This document shows positions 40,652 through 42,142 of a stretch of 42,142 nucleotides of DNA, piece by piece. Source of the DNA: Bacteriovoracaceae bacterium UBA4573 (GTDB lineage: Bacteria > Bdellovibrionota > UBA1018 > UBA923); the NCBI GenBank assembly GCA_002387735.1, contig DGKJ01000122.1:7801-49942 (forward strand). The letters run 5' to 3'. The number at the start of each line of letters is the position of its first letter. Within the stretch, counting starts at the first letter, position 1. Under the pieces are notes generated by a model. The model did no database searches, was not told the DNA's origin, and was given only the letters and a program-made list of their open reading frames with translations. The position numbers were made by a program, and so were the translations under genes.

Positions 40652-42142
40652 TTAGCGCAGCGGTAGAATTTTCACGCGCAGAGCGGCGAGTTCGTATTCG
40701 ACGCTTTCTAGTTCGCTACGAATTTGTTCCGCCTCGCGAACCAAGGCGCTGCCTTCGGGAGAGTTGTTGGGAAGAGGCGACTCCGTCAGCCTGCTTTCAA
40801 TTTCGCGGGCCAGTGCAGCGACGGTATCGTTTGCCACCGTTTTAGACAGGGCTAGTAGACTTTTAATTCGCAACTTAGTTAGGTCCGGAATTTCATGAGC
40901 GAATCGTTTTTTTACAAAGATCTCAAGTGTAGAAGGAATATAATCGGAATAGTTTGATCTCAATTTAGTCCCTTTGTCGATTACGAGATCTAAAGTTCGG
41001 AGATACTGCTTGGTTGAAAGTGTTTCGCCGTATTGTTCAAAAAATAGTCTAAGCAGGTTTTGGAAGGCGCGTACTTTTTGGGTGTAGTCTTGTCTTAGTT
41101 CAGGTTCCTTGTAGTTTGCCGAGTAGTGACTGTATTCAAAATCTTCCGCCATTTTTTGCATGTCTTTACGAAGAACATCGAACTCTTCGGAGCTCATGCC
41201 CCCGGGAGTGCGTTTCTTTTCCCATTCCACCAGGGCTTCAGTCTTTTTAAGTTGATCTTTGAGGCGTCTTTCTTGGCTCGTAATTTCCAAGTGCCGTCGC
41301 ATCAATTGCGCTCGGTCCGCTAACCAACGCAAGAGGTCTTCGCTAAGGTGCCGTGACTTGGGGTGGTCTAAAATACTGTGAACTTCGGAATTAGAGAGTT
41401 GATAGAAATTACGACGCACTTGCCATTCTAAAACCCTTACCGAGGCATTTTTGAAAAGATTTTCGAGTTGTTCACGAAGGTCAGGCTGTGACGAAAAAAC
41501 GAGTTCGTCTGCACTTAGAACATTTTGCGAACGAACAGCGCGTACCGGGCGAATGTGGACATTGAACGGGAACTTTGGCTTTCGCAGAGCGAAAATTCCG
41601 CCAAGGGCAGAAACTATTTTCGCGAAACCGCTCGGGTATCTATTTGCTACCGACTCGATTTCGGATGCGTCCGCGACAAAGAGAAATTCTTCGAGATAGG
41701 CTCGGAGAGGAGCAAAATCGAGGGTTACCCATTCATCGAGCATGGAATGCAGGTCGATGTATTCCTCTTCGGTGAGGTCGAGTTTTCGGGCTTTCTCCGG
41801 CGTGTCGACGAGCCCCTGCAGGCTAATAGGATCGCCGAGTTCATCGACTATATTGGCGATCATGTCTTCGATCAGAGGTTTTGCCTGCGTGTCGGAAATT
41901 CTCTGAAAACCTCGCAACATGCTCACAACGTTTTTGCGAGATTCAATATCGCTGTGAATCATTAGCGCGCGTAATATGCCGCGAGCAAGCACGCCGCTTC
42001 GCTGAAGCGGCTCGTAATCAGCGCGATCGATGGCGTGGGCACGGCGAGCCAGCATCATGGCCTGACGTGGCGGGACGTGCAGTTCTAAAGATTGTGCAAG
42101 TTCCCCAACTTCATCTTGGAGTTCTCGGGCGCCGTCCAAGAC
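40652..42142 (-). CDS. Coiled-coil-rich protein of unknown function (partial)
   Basis: At least 495 residues, the start lying beyond the right edge. Mostly alpha-helical with long coiled-coil stretches (ITSQERRLKDQLKKTEALVEWEKKR, LVREAEQIRSELESVEYELAALRVK) and a conserved-looking middle (FPFNVHIRPVRAV). There is no signal peptide or enzyme motif in view. It is upstream of the aminotransferase on the same strand with a 57-nt gap. Identity unknown. Confidence 0.65.
   Translation of the reverse strand, partial: VLDGARELQDEVGELAQSLELHVPPRQAMMLARRAHAIDRADYEPLQRSGVLARGILRALMIHSDIESRKNVVSMLRGFQRISDTQAKPLIEDMIANIVDELGDPISLQGLVDTPEKARKLDLTEEEYIDLHSMLDEWVTLDFAPLRAYLEEFLFVADASEIESVANRYPSGFAKIVSALGGIFALRKPKFPFNVHIRPVRAVRSQNVLSADELVFSSQPDLREQLENLFKNASVRVLEWQVRRNFYQLSNSEVHSILDHPKSRHLSEDLLRWLADRAQLMRRHLEITSQERRLKDQLKKTEALVEWEKKRTPGGMSSEEFDVLRKDMQKMAEDFEYSHYSANYKEPELRQDYTQKVRAFQNLLRLFFEQYGETLSTKQYLRTLDLVIDKGTKLRSNYSDYIPSTLEIFVKKRFAHEIPDLTKLRIKSLLALSKTVANDTVAALAREIESRLTESPLPNNSPEGSALVREAEQIRSELESVEYELAALRVKILPLR

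Overview
The window (about 42 kb, moderate GC) looks like chromosome of a Gram-negative bacterium with an outer membrane. It carries many Sec and Tat signal peptides, lipoproteins, a C-terminal-Phe outer-membrane barrel candidate, and ClpS/ClpA plus Aat. The mix of housekeeping genes with many secreted proteins I cannot name suggests a Bdellovibrionota or deltaproteobacterial-grade organism. That placement is inference; no rRNA or other decisive marker is present.

Left part (1-18483), mostly core genome: a potA-potB-potC polyamine-type ABC transporter (minus strand, potC cut by the window edge); an SH3/barrel envelope protein and a NudB-like Nudix hydrolase; tRNA-Thr(CGU); proB-proA-proC, the whole glutamate-to-proline pathway; three secreted unknowns; a ROK sugar kinase; clpS-clpA converging on aat, so adaptor, unfoldase and N-terminal Leu/Phe tagging enzyme of the N-degron pathway lie together; a PH-SHOCT protein; argS; a GNAT acetyltransferase; and two small envelope proteins.

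Middle part (18484-25652), an accretion zone at tRNA-Ser(UGA). Copies of the tRNA 3' end lie at about 18500, 22244 and 25378, besides the tRNA itself at 25563. They bound two islands, each with a tyrosine-recombinase remnant at its left end pointing left. Island A (18500-22244) carries a 768-residue secreted, coiled-coil polymorphic-toxin-like protein, an overlapping putative immunity gene, and a second cassette made of an orphan toxin tail plus a paralogous immunity gene. Island B (22436-25378) carries a decayed recombinase, a DUF4160/ribbon-helix-helix toxin-antitoxin-like pair with a leaderless-type promoter, and a small membrane protein coupled to a DUF6973-like protein. A 193-bp structured repeat sits at the right end of each island.

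Right part (25653-42142), mostly core again: a plus-strand run encoding a 4-TM protein, an alkaline-phosphatase-fold protein, a Tat-exported FAD lipoprotein and a DEDD exonuclease-like protein; a minus-strand run of a cholesterol-oxidase-like GMC enzyme and two secreted proteins sharing a small beta module; a thioredoxin-fold protein; tandem repeats and a branched inverted-repeat structure downstream of tRNA-Lys(UUU); serA-purA; a secreted unknown; a secreted trypsin-like protease; a class V aminotransferase (possible SerC function); and a partial coiled-coil protein running off the right edge.

The most novel material is the toxin/immunity cassette of island A with its duplicated tail-immunity module, and the tRNA-associated structured repeats.
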